64,000 bases of DNA from Gymnodinialimonas sp. 57CJ19 (lineage in GTDB: Bacteria; Pseudomonadota; Alphaproteobacteria; Rhodobacterales; Rhodobacteraceae): NCBI RefSeq assembly GCF_038396845.1, contig NZ_CP151587.1, positions 3,074,001-3,138,000 on the forward strand. The letters run 5' to 3'. Position 1 is the first letter of the stretch. Each line of letters begins with the position of its first letter. Shown in pieces: positions 26,859-36,838 of this stretch. Under the pieces are notes generated by a model, which did not search any database, was not told the origin of the DNA, and worked only from the letters and a program-made list of their open reading frames with translations. Both the position numbers and the translations under genes were made by a program.

Positions 26859-27944
26859 ATGACAAGATACGGCCTCGTGGGCGCGGGCATGATGGGCCAA
26901 GAGCACATTCGCAACATCGCCTTGTTGCCAGACACGGCAGTGACGGCGTTTTATGAACCGGACGACCACATGGCGGCGAAAGCGCTGGCGCTGGTGCCCG
27001 ATGCGGTGCGTTGCGACAGCCTGGATGCGTTGCTGGCGCGCGATGATCTGGACGCGCTGGTGATCGCCTCTCCTAATTTTTGCCACGTCGGGCAGCTTAA
27101 AGAAATTACAGCCAAGGTGACGCTGCCGATCCTGTGCGAAAAGCCGCTCTATACTGCGCCAGAGGACGCCGCAGTGGTGGCCGCCTTGCAAAGCTATGGC
27201 GCCCCGATCTGGGTCGCGATGGAGTATCGCTACATGCCCCCCGTCGCCAAATTCCGCGAGATGGTGGAGGGCGCAACAGGCGGGATCAAGATGCTGACGA
27301 TCCGCGAGCATCGGTTTCCGTTCCTTGAGAAAGTTGGCGATTGGAACCGCTTCAACCGCAACTCTGGCGGCACATTTGTTGAGAAGTGCTGCCATTTCTT
27401 CGACCTTATGCGCCTGATTCTAGACGATGAACCTATTCGGATCATGGCCAGCGCCGGGCAGTCAGTGAACCATCTGGATGAACGCTACGCCGGTGAGACG
27501 CCGGACATTTGGGACAACGGCTATGTGATTGTGGACTTCAAAGGCGGCGCGCGTGCGCTGCTGGAGCTGTGCATGTTTGCCGAGGGCAGCGAGTATCAGG
27601 AGGAGATCAGCGCCGTAGGTCCGGCGGGCAAGATCGAGGCATTGGTGCCCGGCCCCACGAGGTTCTGGAACCCCGATCTGGGGCCCGCGCCGATGCCCAA
27701 AGTGGTGGTCAGCCCGCGCGCGCCGACAACGGGGCAAGTTGTCCATGACACGCCGGTGGATAAGGATCTGCTGACCGCAGGCGATCACCACGGATCGACC
27801 TATTATCAGCACGTCCAGTTTCTGGATGTCGTCCGCAACGGCGCAAGCCCTGAGGTCACCTTGAACGATGGGGCTATGGCGGTGCGCATGGGCATGGCGG
27901 CGCAGGAAAGCGCACGTACGGGCCGCGCCGTTGATCTGAACTAG
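26859..27944 (+). CDS. Gfo/Idh/MocA family protein, candidate NAD-dependent sulfoquinovosidase (GH188-like)
   Basis: A 361-residue protein with an N-terminal NAD(P)-binding Rossmann fold (GLVGAGMMGQEHIRN), the CEKP motif at residues 93-96, EYRYMP at 122-127 and the second-domain active region around His179 (VEKCCHFFD). Most family members are sugar dehydrogenases. A branch, GH188, uses bound NAD for redox-assisted cleavage of sulfoquinovosides and is reported to be widespread in the Roseobacter clade in clusters lacking a classical sulfoquinovosidase. Its place beside a SmoB/SmoC-like pair and the absence of a GH31 enzyme fit this. If that is wrong, it is a sugar or inositol dehydrogenase. 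Confidence 0.75.
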   Translation: MTRYGLVGAGMMGQEHIRNIALLPDTAVTAFYEPDDHMAAKALALVPDAVRCDSLDALLARDDLDALVIASPNFCHVGQLKEITAKVTLPILCEKPLYTAPEDAAVVAALQSYGAPIWVAMEYRYMPPVAKFREMVEGATGGIKMLTIREHRFPFLEKVGDWNRFNRNSGGTFVEKCCHFFDLMRLILDDEPIRIMASAGQSVNHLDERYAGETPDIWDNGYVIVDFKGGARALLELCMFAEGSEYQEEISAVGPAGKIEALVPGPTRFWNPDLGPAPMPKVVVSPRAPTTGQVVHDTPVDKDLLTAGDHHGSTYYQHVQFLDVVRNGASPEVTLNDGAMAVRMGMAAQESARTGRAVDLN

Positions 27945-27971
27945 GTCAGCGGCTGCCAGCGCCGCAAGACG

Positions 27972-29858
27972 TTAACCGGACACCCTCGGCGCGGTGGCGT
28001 GTTCTGTGTCTTTGCCGACGTTGGGCAACTGATAGCCCTTCACCGAGGCCTTTACGGCCGCCCGAACACGCGACGCATCGCCCGCGTCGATCGCGCCACG
28101 CAGCTCCCGCACCATTCCGGCCACTTCGATCTGGCTGAGGCGATCTTCCTGGGCACGCAAAATCTTCTCGTGGGGGGTGGTTTGCATCGAGGCCGCGTCG
28201 ATCAGCAGTTCCTCATACAGCTTTTCGCCGGGACGCAGGCCAGTAATCTCAATCGCAATGCCGGGGCCTTCATCGCCCTCGCGCACGGTGGCGCCCGACA
28301 TCAAGATCATGCGTTTGGCGATGTCGATGATCCGCATCGGTTTGCCCATATCCAGAACGAAGACATCACCGCCTTCGGAATAGGCCCCCGCCAGCAGCAC
28401 AAGCCGTGCGGCTTCGGGAATGGTCATGAAGAAACGCGTGACTTTCTCGTCGGTTACGGTAACGGGGCCGCCCTTGCGGATCTGGTCTTGGAACAGCGGC
28501 AGGACCGAGCCGGAGGAGCCCAGAACATTGCCGAAACGCACCATGGAGAACCGGGTTTTGCTCGCCCGCGACGCCATATCCTGAATGACCAGTTCGGCCA
28601 TACGTTTGGTGGCGCCCATGATGTTGGTCGGGCGAATGGCCTTGTCGGTGGAGACCAGAATGAAGCGCTCACATCCCGCGGCCTCCGCGGCGGCGGCAAC
28701 GGTTTGGGTGCCAAGAGTATTGTTACGCGCGCCTTCCAACTCGTTCTCTTCCACCAGCGGCACGTGTTTGTAGGCGGCGGAATGAATGACGATTTCCACG
28801 CCTTCTTGTTCCAGCACGGCGCGTACCCGCGCCCCATCGGTGACCGAGCCGAGCCGAGCCGTCACCTCGATCCCGCGCAGGGCAGCGGCGGGGCGAATTT
28901 CCCGGTCGATCTGGTAAAGCGCCAGTTCCGAGCGTTCCAGAAACACGATCCGCGCCGGGCTGCATTCCAGCAATTGGCGGCATAGCTCCGACCCGATCGA
29001 GCCGCCCGCCCCGGTCACCATAACCGAGCGACCGGCATAGGCCTTGGCGATATCAGGCACATCCAGCGCCACCTTACCCCGGCCCAAAAGTGCATCGGGT
29101 GACACGGTATTCAACTGCGTCGACCGTCCCGAAATAAGATCGACATACGAGGGCAGGACCTGCACTTCACAGGGCAATTCCCCCAGCCGCGTCAGGAGGG
29201 TATCCAACTGCCCTTTGGGCATCGACGGCATCGCCACAAGGATACGTTTAACGCGGCCGTGCTCGACCATTTCACGCAGGCGACGCGGCGCGGCCACAAA
29301 CAGGCCCGACATAATCAACCCATGCAGCGCGGGGTTGTCGTCAATGAATATGACCGGGTTGACCTCTTGACTGCGCCGCAGGGCAGAGGCCAACTGAATG
29401 CCCGCCGCCCCCGCTCCGTAGATGGCCACCGGTACGCCATCCCGGCTACTCCAAGAGCGTTGGATAAGCATGAAGAGCAGCGTCCGGCCAAATATTGAAA
29501 GGCCAAAGAAGGTCACCGCCAAGATGATCGGCACGGAACGCGGGGCGCCAAGGTTCATCACGTAGCTGGTCGACATGGCGACGAGGCCCAGGACGGCGGC
29601 CGCCGAGGCGATCCTTGTCAAAGACGAAAATTCCAGCGCGGTCAGCTTGATCCAGGGCAGTCGGAAGGCAACGATCAGAAACGGCGAGATGAAGATTATC
29701 ACCGCAAAAAGCGGCAATGACCCCTCAATCTGAGCAAACGGCAGCCCGGTGCCGAACCGCAAGGCAAAGGCCAGATAAAGGGCGATCGGGGCAAGGCCAC
29801 AATCGAACACCAGAAACATGATCCGCTTCTGCTTGCGGGAAAGAGAGCTAAGGTTCAT
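27972..29858 (-). CDS. Membrane-bound nucleotide-sugar 4,6-dehydratase (CapD/WbpM/PglF family)
   Basis: A 628-residue protein with four N-terminal membrane helices (about residues 15-115), a first Rossmann-like domain (IYGAGAAGIQLASAL) and a second catalytic SDR domain with GAGGSIGSELCRQL and STDKAIRPTNIMGATKRMAE. The catalytic Tyr of normal SDR enzymes is Met before GATKR, as in PglF/WbpM. It probably removes water from UDP-GlcNAc to start synthesis of a deoxyamino sugar for surface polysaccharide. The ATG at 29858 is used; a TTG precedes it. No other polysaccharide genes are in the window. Confidence 0.88.
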   Translation of the reverse strand: MNLSSLSRKQKRIMFLVFDCGLAPIALYLAFALRFGTGLPFAQIEGSLPLFAVIIFISPFLIVAFRLPWIKLTALEFSSLTRIASAAAVLGLVAMSTSYVMNLGAPRSVPIILAVTFFGLSIFGRTLLFMLIQRSWSSRDGVPVAIYGAGAAGIQLASALRRSQEVNPVIFIDDNPALHGLIMSGLFVAAPRRLREMVEHGRVKRILVAMPSMPKGQLDTLLTRLGELPCEVQVLPSYVDLISGRSTQLNTVSPDALLGRGKVALDVPDIAKAYAGRSVMVTGAGGSIGSELCRQLLECSPARIVFLERSELALYQIDREIRPAAALRGIEVTARLGSVTDGARVRAVLEQEGVEIVIHSAAYKHVPLVEENELEGARNNTLGTQTVAAAAEAAGCERFILVSTDKAIRPTNIMGATKRMAELVIQDMASRASKTRFSMVRFGNVLGSSGSVLPLFQDQIRKGGPVTVTDEKVTRFFMTIPEAARLVLLAGAYSEGGDVFVLDMGKPMRIIDIAKRMILMSGATVREGDEGPGIAIEITGLRPGEKLYEELLIDAASMQTTPHEKILRAQEDRLSQIEVAGMVRELRGAIDAGDASRVRAAVKASVKGYQLPNVGKDTEHATAPRVSG

Positions 29859-30077
29859 CAATGTCTCTCTAAACGCGGAGGGTCACAAAAGACCAAAAAA
29901 GCCAGCGATCCAACGACGTATACGATATCACGTTCACTACCGCATGGCGGTATCGAACAATTCCACACCCGTCAAATGTAAAGAAAATGGTTAATTTCCC
30001 CTTAACAATCGGGGAATAAACAACAGTTTTGCGCAAGCTGGATCAGGGTCGGCGAATTCGAGCCGACCTCACGGCAT

Positions 30078-30797
30078 CTATACCGCGCCGCCCACCATCG
30101 CCCCAATGGCCGTTGTCGCCGCCATTGCTATGGCGCCCCACAACATGACCCGCACAGCCGCGCGGCCCTTGGGCGCCCCCCCAGCCTGCGCCCCAAGGGC
30201 CCCCAGTGACCCCAAGGCCACCAAGGTCGCAACGGCAACCCAGATCACTACGCCATCAAGCGGGGCGATCCAAGAGACAACCAGTGGCACCGCCGCCCCG
30301 GCGGCAAAGGTTAACCCCGACACGACCGCCGCCTGAACCGGACGCGGAGGGGACAAATCGGTGAGCCCGATCTCATCGCGCAAATGGGCGGTCAAGGCAT
30401 CCACTTCGGTCAAATCAATGGCCACACGCTCGGCCAGATCAACCGACAATCCCCGCTGCACGTAAATGGCGGTCAATTCGGCCAATTCCGCCTCGGGGTT
30501 AAGCTCCAATTCCTCGCGTTCACGCTCCATGTCGGCGTGCTCGGCGTCGGCCTGGCTGGAAACAGAAACGTATTCGCCCGCCGCCATGGAAAGGGCCCCG
30601 GCCACCAACCCCGCAAGACCGGCCAAAAAGATCGTGCCGTGGTCGCCCGAGCCCGCCGCCACACCGGCAATCAGTGACGCCGTGGACAAGATGCCATCAT
30701 TGGCCCCCATCACCGCCGCCCGCAACCAGCCCGCCCGGCCCGACAGATGCGGTTCAGCGTGGGCGGAAGGCACCCCAGAGGCAGTCGGACGGACCAT
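30078..30797 (-). CDS. VIT1/CCC1 family transporter
   Basis: A 239-residue membrane protein of the vacuolar iron transporter type. GANDGILSTASLIAGVAAG is the family's first helix signature; five hydrophobic segments are seen, with a charged cytoplasmic part rich in Glu (REREELELNPEAELAEL) between helices 2 and 3 that in this family binds metal. Likely substrates are Fe(II) or Mn(II). Its ATG overlaps the stop of the FAD-linked oxidase gene by one base, so it is translationally coupled to it. Confidence 0.85.
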   Translation of the reverse strand: MVRPTASGVPSAHAEPHLSGRAGWLRAAVMGANDGILSTASLIAGVAAGSGDHGTIFLAGLAGLVAGALSMAAGEYVSVSSQADAEHADMEREREELELNPEAELAELTAIYVQRGLSVDLAERVAIDLTEVDALTAHLRDEIGLTDLSPPRPVQAAVVSGLTFAAGAAVPLVVSWIAPLDGVVIWVAVATLVALGSLGALGAQAGGAPKGRAAVRVMLWGAIAMAATTAIGAMVGGAV

Positions 30798-32203
30798 TAC
30801 GACAGCGCCAGTTTGCCGGGATTGAAGATATTGTCAGGATCAATGCCACGCTTGATCGCGCCCATCACCTGCATCGCGCCGGTGCCGAGCTCTCGCTCCA
30901 GATACTTGGCTTTGCCCTGCCCGATCCCATGCTCTCCGGTGCAGGTCCCGTCCATTGATATGGCCAGATCATTGAGCCAGCCGATGAAGCCCTCTGCCAC
31001 CTCTATCTCGGCCGGGTTGTCCATATCCAGCAACAGGAGCGCGTGGAAGTTACCGTCCCCCACGTGGCCAACGATGGGAGCCATCACGCCCAATTCATCC
31101 AACTTCGCCTCTGCCGCCGCGACGCATTCCGCCAGCCGAGAAATCGGCACACAGACATCGGTGGAGATCCCTTTCGCGCCGGGGCGCAGTTGCAGGGCCG
31201 CCCAATAGGCATCATGGCGCGCCTGCCACAGCTTTGCGCGGTCCTCTTCTTTAACCGTCAGCTCAAACCCCGTCCCGCCGTGATCTGCGGCAATCTCTCC
31301 GAACAACTCCGCCTGCTCGGTCACGCCGGTCTCAGACCCGTGAAACTCCAACAAAAGCAACGGTGCCTCGGGCAGCGATAATTTGGAATAGGCATTGCAC
31401 GCCCTCACCTGCAACGCGTTCAGCAACTCAATCCGGGCCACAGGGAGGCCGTATTGGAAGCACGCAATCACCGCGTTGGACGCATCCTCAAGGCTCGCGA
31501 AAGAACAAGTCGCCGCCGAGGTCGCCTCGGGGATGCCCTGAAGCTTCAAGGTAAGCTCCGTGATGATGCCAAGCGTACCCTCGGAGCCGACCATCAACCG
31601 GGTCAAATCATACCCGGCCGAGGTCTTCCGCGCCCGCGCCGCCGTTTTCAGGATTTCACCCGATGGCAAGACCGCCTTCAGCGCCAATACGTTGTCTTTC
31701 ATCGTGCCATATCGCACGGCGCACGTGCCGCTGGCGCGCGTGGCCGCCATCCCCCCCAGGGACGCGTCAGCGCCCGGATCAATGGGAAAGAACAACCCCG
31801 TATCGCGCAGATAAGTATTGAGCGCCTTGCGCGTCACGCCCGGCTGAATGACCACATCCATATCCTCGGCATGCACCTCAAGAATTGCATCCATCTGGCT
31901 GAAATCCAACGAGATCCCGCCCGCGGGCGCATTTACATGCCCCTCCAGAGACGTCCCGGTCCCAAAGGGGATGATCGGCACCTTATGAGCCGCACAAATC
32001 CGCACGATGCCTTGCACTTCTTCGGTGGACCTGGGGAATATCACCGCGTCGGGGGGCTGATTTCGCAGCCAGGTGGTCGTATGACCATGCTGCTCGCGCA
32101 GGGCCAAACCGGTCTCGACCCGAGGACCATAGGCTTGGGTCAGGATGCCTAGCGCCGTGGCGATACCTTCATCGTTCCGCTGAATGTCTTCCTGCACGCC
32201 CAT
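30797..32203 (-). CDS. FAD-linked oxidase, D-lactate dehydrogenase/GlcD type
   Basis: A 468-residue flavoprotein. The N-terminal FAD_binding_4 domain includes PFGTGTSLEGHVNAPAGG and the DPGADASLGGMAATRASG loop; the C-terminal FAD-oxidase_C domain holds the metal-binding His region HVGDGNFHALLL and GTCTGEHGIGQGK. It would oxidise a D-2-hydroxy acid such as D-lactate or D-2-hydroxyglutarate and pass electrons to the respiratory chain. Whether it is Dld, GlcD or D2HGDH cannot be settled; no GlcE/GlcF partners are present, so glycolate oxidase is unlikely. Confidence 0.85.
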   Translation of the reverse strand: MGVQEDIQRNDEGIATALGILTQAYGPRVETGLALREQHGHTTTWLRNQPPDAVIFPRSTEEVQGIVRICAAHKVPIIPFGTGTSLEGHVNAPAGGISLDFSQMDAILEVHAEDMDVVIQPGVTRKALNTYLRDTGLFFPIDPGADASLGGMAATRASGTCAVRYGTMKDNVLALKAVLPSGEILKTAARARKTSAGYDLTRLMVGSEGTLGIITELTLKLQGIPEATSAATCSFASLEDASNAVIACFQYGLPVARIELLNALQVRACNAYSKLSLPEAPLLLLEFHGSETGVTEQAELFGEIAADHGGTGFELTVKEEDRAKLWQARHDAYWAALQLRPGAKGISTDVCVPISRLAECVAAAEAKLDELGVMAPIVGHVGDGNFHALLLLDMDNPAEIEVAEGFIGWLNDLAISMDGTCTGEHGIGQGKAKYLERELGTGAMQVMGAIKRGIDPDNIFNPGKLALS

Positions 32204-32268
32204 GGGAGCCTCCCTGAAATCTTCCCCAACACCTATCGCCCCCGCTGGCAGCTCTCAAGCGCTGGCTC

Positions 32269-32285
32269 CTTCATCTTGGTAAATA
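32269..32285 (-). repeat. Copy of the TATTT...GATGAAG intergenic motif
   Basis: On the minus strand TATTTACCAAGATGAAG lies 80 bases after the ispG stop, in the same orientation as that gene. It is a relaxed copy of the motif at 2068, 33611 and 57346. Confidence 0.4.
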
Positions 32286-32364
32286 CAACTCAATCCCGTC
32301 CTATCCCCAAGCAATCCATCGGCGTCTCAATCGCTTCGCTCCGTGTCAGCCGCCTCCTCGGCAG

Positions 32365-33495
32365 CTAAAGCGCTGCCTCCTCGGCGCGGCGCTGCGCTTC
32401 GATCACTTCGGCGCGCTTTTCGACCTGCTCGACAATGTGATCGACCATCTGGTCATTGCTCATCTTATGGCTTTGCTTGCCCGCCAGATAAACCATACCG
32501 CTGCCGGCGCCGCCGCCGGTGAAGCCGACGTCCGTCATCAACGCCTCTCCCGGGCCATTCACGACGCATCCGATGATCGAGAGGCTCATGGGCGTCTTGA
32601 TATGCTCCAGCCGTTCTTCCAGCTTTTCCACCGTCTTGATAACGTCGAAGCCTTGCCGCGCGCAGGAGGGGCAGGAGATGATGTTCACCCCCCGGTGGCG
32701 CAGGCCCAGGGATTTCAGGATTTCGAACCCGATCTTCACCTCTTCCACCGGATCGGCCGACAAAGACACGCGCATGGTGTCACCGATGCCGGACCAGAGC
32801 AGGTTTCCAAGGCCGATGGCTGATTTGACCGTGCCGCCGACAAAGCCGCCCGCTTCGGTAATGCCCATGTGGAATGGCGCGTCGGTTTGATCGGCGAGCT
32901 GGCTATAGGCGGCGGCGGTCATGAAGATGTCGGACGCCTTCATGGAAATCTTGAACTCGTGAAAGTCGTTGTCTTCCAGAAGCTTGATGTGGGCCATGCC
33001 GGATTCGACCATCGCGTCGGGGCAAGGCTCTCCGTATTTTTCCAGCAGGTGCCTTTCCAGGCTGCCTGCGTTCACGCCGATGCGGATCGAGCAATTGTGG
33101 TCTCGGGCGGCCTTGACGACCTCTTTCACACGGGTGGCGTCGCCAATGTTGCCAGGGTTGATGCGCAGACAGGCGGCGCCGGCCTCGGCGGCCTCAATTC
33201 CGCGTTTGTAGTGGAAGTGGATGTCGGCCACGATCGGAACCGGGCTTTCGCGGCAGATCTCGTGCATGGCTTTGGCGGACTCTGCGTCGGGGACCGAGAC
33301 GCGGACGATGTCGGCCCCCGCTTCGGCCGCGGCGATTACCTGTTTGATGGTGGCGCTGGCGTCCGTGGTCAGCGTGTTGGTCATGGTCTGCACGGAGATT
33401 GGCGCGTCGCCGCCCACGGGCACGTTGCCTACCATGATCTGACGGCTTTTGCGCCGCTCGATGTTGCGCCAAGGGCGGATCGGGTTATGGGACAT
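32365..33495 (-). CDS. ispG: 4-hydroxy-3-methylbut-2-en-1-yl diphosphate synthase
   Basis: A 376-residue enzyme of the MEP isoprenoid pathway converting MEcPP to HMBPP. The N-terminal TIM barrel begins [16 protein letters not shown]; the C-terminal iron-sulfur domain shows the cluster Cys residues in [10 protein letters not shown] and [11 protein letters not shown]. Length is normal for the bacterial form. It follows the RodZ-like gene on the same strand after 218 bases, the same neighbour relationship as rodZ-ispG in E. coli. Confidence 0.95.
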   Translation of the reverse strand: MSHNPIRPWRNIERRKSRQIMVGNVPVGGDAPISVQTMTNTLTTDASATIKQVIAAAEAGADIVRVSVPDAESAKAMHEICRESPVPIVADIHFHYKRGIEAAEAGAACLRINPGNIGDATRVKEVVKAARDHNCSIRIGVNAGSLERHLLEKYGEPCPDAMVESGMAHIKLLEDNDFHEFKISMKASDIFMTAAAYSQLADQTDAPFHMGITEAGGFVGGTVKSAIGLGNLLWSGIGDTMRVSLSADPVEEVKIGFEILKSLGLRHRGVNIISCPSCARQGFDVIKTVEKLEERLEHIKTPMSLSIIGCVVNGPGEALMTDVGFTGGGAGSGMVYLAGKQSHKMSNDQMVDHIVEQVEKRAEVIEAQRRAEEAAL

Positions 33496-33610
33496 GGGGC
33501 GCGGGCCTTCTCGTGCTGGTTACGCTCTAGATAAGGCTGTCGGGACGCAGGGACAACGCGATGGTTTGGATCGCGGCAAAAAGACACCGACCCGAGGGAG
33601 GTGGGAGGAG

Positions 33611-33636
33611 GATTCGATATTTGAAAAAAGGTGAAG
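33611..33636 (+). repeat. Copy of the GATATTT...GTGAAG intergenic motif
   Basis: GATTCGATATTTG, then AAAAAAGGTGAAG; almost identical to 57346-57371. It lies between ispG and the RodZ-like gene on the opposite strand to both. Confidence 0.45.
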
Positions 33637-33713
33637 GGAGGGCGTTGTGCCAGAGCCGCGCGGTTTGCGGGGATGCGGGCGGTGTCGGGGCGCTGTTTGT
33701 TGGACGCCGCGTT

Positions 33714-35213
33714 TCAGGGGCGTGGGATTGGACGCTCATCCGTCGCGGAAGGGGTCAGAACCGTTACGGGCAGCGCGTTGCTGGCGTGAATCGCGGCGGC
33801 GACATCGGCGGGGATTTCGGGGAACAGCGCGAGGGTCTGAGCCTGAGGCTGGTTGGGTGCGGGGCCAGTGGGGTTATAGGCCAGCGCCGCCGGGGCCGGG
33901 TTCGGCGTGGCGGGCACGACGGGGGCCACATCGGGCACGGATGTGGCGTCGAACATCAAGGAGGCGACTTGGGTGAGGTCTGGGTCAGCCTCGGTATCGG
34001 CAATTTGATAGGTGGCCGTTACCGCATCGGCGGTGAGTTCCACATCGCGCACGATTGTAGCGCCTGCGCCCGCGGGGCCGAGCGCCACGCCGTTGACCGC
34101 AAAATAGAGAGAGCCCGCGTTGCCGGAGCGCAGGCGCGGCGCGCCATCGGAGGCGGGCACCACGTAGCTATCGCCGGCGTTGAGTGTCGCCTCGTAGAGG
34201 GTCGAGCCGTCGGCGGAGGAGATGCGGACCCATGTGGGGCGGGTCGCGAAGATCATCACCTCATCGGCGCGGCCTGCGGTGACCTGGACGGCGCTGTTTG
34301 CGCTGGCGCCGGCATCGGCCACGGTTGTTGGAGCCGCGGCAGAGGTTGTGCCTGTGCTGGCTGGGAGGGTGCCGACCTCATCGGGGTTCAGGGTGGCCAG
34401 CGCGCCATCGCGCGGCGTCAGCACGGGGGCTTCGAGGGCTTGGGGGCGGTAGAGCGTATTGCCCGCCTCTGGCCCCGGCATTGCAATATCGAAGCTTTGG
34501 TCGCCGCCGAATGTGGGCGTGCCTGTCTGCACCCCGGACAAGGGGTCGAGTTGCGCGAGGGGCAAGGCCGGTGCCTCATCAATCGGGGCAATTTGCAGGC
34601 GTTGGATGTCGTGCAGGATCGCCCAGGCACCGTAGCCGATGCCAAGCGCCAGAACGACCAGCACAGCGACAGAGCCCAGGGCGCCGGGTTCGACCCGAGA
34701 CAGCAAGCTATCGTTCGTTTGCGCGTAGGAGATCCGCGACGAGGACATCACCTCGTTCGGGTCCATCCGGCGCGGCGCCGTGGAGACAGAGCGTTTGACC
34801 GTGGCCGCCTGACTGCTGGCACTGCCGTGGATGCCCCGGAAGCCGGTTTCATCGCAGAAGCGGCGGAACGTCCATTCGGGATCAATGTTGAGGTAACGGG
34901 CATAGGAGCGCACGTAACCGGCAATGAAGCCCGGAGACTGGAACGCGCCCACGTCGGCGTTTTCGATGGCGGCGATGTAGGTGGCGCGAATCCGAAGCTC
35001 TCGCTCCACGTCGAGCAACGATTTGCCCAAGGTGGCCCGCTCGCCACGCATCAGGTCGCCCAGGGGGACGTCATTCAGGTCATAGCCGTCAAACGCCGGC
35101 ATGACGGGCACTTCTGATATCGCCGAGGGGCACACGTCTGAAGACGGGGTGCCAGAAGCTTGCGCCTGGCCCTCTGTCTCGTGGTCCCAATACTGCCCGT
35201 TGTCCTGGCCCAT
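33714..35213 (-). CDS. RodZ-like protein: HTH domain, membrane helix, DUF4115
   Basis: A 499-residue protein with an N-terminal Xre-type helix-turn-helix (residues 52-112: GDLMRGERATLGKSLLDVER onward), one membrane helix (180-200, VAVLVVLALGIGYGAWAIL), a long Pro/Thr/Ala-rich linker and a C-terminal DUF4115 domain (ATRPTWVRISSADGSTLYEA). This is the RodZ layout: the cytoplasmic domain binds MreB and the periplasmic part links to the elongation machinery. The first 40 residues are poorly conserved in kind, so the true start could be the ATG at 35102. The neighbour ispG supports the assignment. Confidence 0.85.
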   Translation of the reverse strand: MGQDNGQYWDHETEGQAQASGTPSSDVCPSAISEVPVMPAFDGYDLNDVPLGDLMRGERATLGKSLLDVERELRIRATYIAAIENADVGAFQSPGFIAGYVRSYARYLNIDPEWTFRRFCDETGFRGIHGSASSQAATVKRSVSTAPRRMDPNEVMSSSRISYAQTNDSLLSRVEPGALGSVAVLVVLALGIGYGAWAILHDIQRLQIAPIDEAPALPLAQLDPLSGVQTGTPTFGGDQSFDIAMPGPEAGNTLYRPQALEAPVLTPRDGALATLNPDEVGTLPASTGTTSAAAPTTVADAGASANSAVQVTAGRADEVMIFATRPTWVRISSADGSTLYEATLNAGDSYVVPASDGAPRLRSGNAGSLYFAVNGVALGPAGAGATIVRDVELTADAVTATYQIADTEADPDLTQVASLMFDATSVPDVAPVVPATPNPAPAALAYNPTGPAPNQPQAQTLALFPEIPADVAAAIHASNALPVTVLTPSATDERPIPRP

Positions 35214-35484
35214 GCGGCCTGCCCCGATTCTATGGTTAGCCCACTCTGCCTAGTAGTGGTGCGTCCGAATACAACTAGATGTTACCCCAACCGGTGTGAT
35301 TCCCAAAGAGAGTCTGCCGCCGTGGCCCGTAGATATCATCGTGCGTTGCACGAATGCACCCTGCAAGATGACACAGTTACCACCCTAGGCGAGAACACGC
35401 GCATCTTTTTCATTGCTAAATAAGGGCATAGGTAGCGCCTGCCCAAAGTTTGCGCAGACGCTCAATCTTGTCCGGCAAAAGGCG

Positions 35485-36708
35485 TCAGCCCGCCAGTTCC
35501 TGCCGGTTCAATGCGCAATGAGACCACAGGCCATCCATTGCCTTCACCAACCCGTCGATCATGCCCGTGTCGTGCACCGGAGAGGGGGTGAAGCGCAAAC
35601 GCTCGGTCCCGCGGGGCACGGTAGGGTAGTTGATCGGCTGCGCATAGATGCCGAAATCGGCCAGCAGCGCATCGGAAATAGCCTTGGTGTGGACGGGGTT
35701 GCCGACCATCACGGGAACGATGTGGCTGCCGTGGTCAATCACCGGCAGTCCCATGCCCTTCAGGCGCAGTTTCAGCACGGCGGCACGTTCCTGGTGCAGA
35801 TCACGCAGGGCTTGATCCGTCTTCAGGTGCCGAACCGACGCCGCCGCCCCCGCGGCAACCGCGGGCGGAATGGAGGTGGTGAAGATGAAACCGGGCGCGT
35901 AGCTGCGCACCGCGTCACACATCTTTTCAGACGCGGCGATATAGCCGCCGTGGACGCCGAACGCCTTGCCCAAGGTGCCGTTGATGATGTCGAGGCGGTC
36001 CATCAGGCCGTCCCGCTCGGCCACCCCTGCCCCGCGCGGACCGTAGAGGCCGACGGCGTGGACTTCATCGAGGTAGGTCAGGGCACCGAATTCATCGGCC
36101 AGATCGCAGAGTTCCTTGATCGGGCCGAAATCGCCATCCATGGAATAGATCGACTCGAACGCGATCAGCTTGGGCGCGGCGGGATCGTCGGCCTCCAGCA
36201 ATTCACGCAGATGGGCCACATCGTTGTGGCGGAAGATGCGCTTGGCCCCGCCGTTGCGGCGTACGCCTTCGATCATCGAGGCATGGTTGAGCGCATCGGA
36301 ATAGATAATCAGGCCGGGAAACAGCTTGGGTAGCGTGGAAAGCGTCGCGTCATTGGCGATATAGGCCGAGGTGAAAACCAGCGCCGCTTCCTTGCCGTGC
36401 AGATCGCAAAGCTCTGCCTCCAGCGCCTTGTGGTAGACGGTCGTGCCGGAGATGTTGCGTGTCCCACCCGAGCCTGCGCCCGTGGCTTCCAACGCCTCGT
36501 GCATCGCTTCCAGAACCACCGGATGCTGGCCCATGCCAAGGTAGTCGTTGCCGCACCAAACGGTGATTTCCTGCTCGGACCCGTCGGGCTTTTTCCAGAC
36601 AGCGTGGGGGAACTGGCCTTTACGACGCTCAATATCAATGAAGGTCCGGTAGCGGCCTTCGTCGTGCAGCTTGCCAAGGGCAGCATCGAGCGCGGAATCG
36701 TAGTTCAC
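35485..36708 (-). CDS. hemA: 5-aminolevulinate synthase
   Basis: A 407-residue PLP enzyme of the alpha-oxoamine synthase family that condenses glycine and succinyl-CoA, the C4 route of tetrapyrrole synthesis used by alphaproteobacteria. Visible are [10 protein letters not shown], the Gly-rich [38 protein letters not shown] and the PLP Lys in [13 protein letters not shown]. The start is the GTG at 36708, because AGGAGA lies seven bases before it and the length then equals the usual 407 residues; the longer frame to 36852 has no ribosome site. An FNR-type box lies 131 bases upstream. Confidence 0.95.
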   Translation of the reverse strand: MNYDSALDAALGKLHDEGRYRTFIDIERRKGQFPHAVWKKPDGSEQEITVWCGNDYLGMGQHPVVLEAMHEALEATGAGSGGTRNISGTTVYHKALEAELCDLHGKEAALVFTSAYIANDATLSTLPKLFPGLIIYSDALNHASMIEGVRRNGGAKRIFRHNDVAHLRELLEADDPAAPKLIAFESIYSMDGDFGPIKELCDLADEFGALTYLDEVHAVGLYGPRGAGVAERDGLMDRLDIINGTLGKAFGVHGGYIAASEKMCDAVRSYAPGFIFTTSIPPAVAAGAAASVRHLKTDQALRDLHQERAAVLKLRLKGMGLPVIDHGSHIVPVMVGNPVHTKAISDALLADFGIYAQPINYPTVPRGTERLRFTPSPVHDTGMIDGLVKAMDGLWSHCALNRQELAG

Positions 36709-36838
36709 TGGCGGTCTCCTCATCGGGGGCGCAGTCGCCTCCGCAGATAGATGGCTAAAGCGGGGGATTCCCGCGCTGGTGCAGACATATTGCGCCCGCT
36801 TCCAGAACGCCAAGCTACATTTTGCCGCGAGGCGGACT

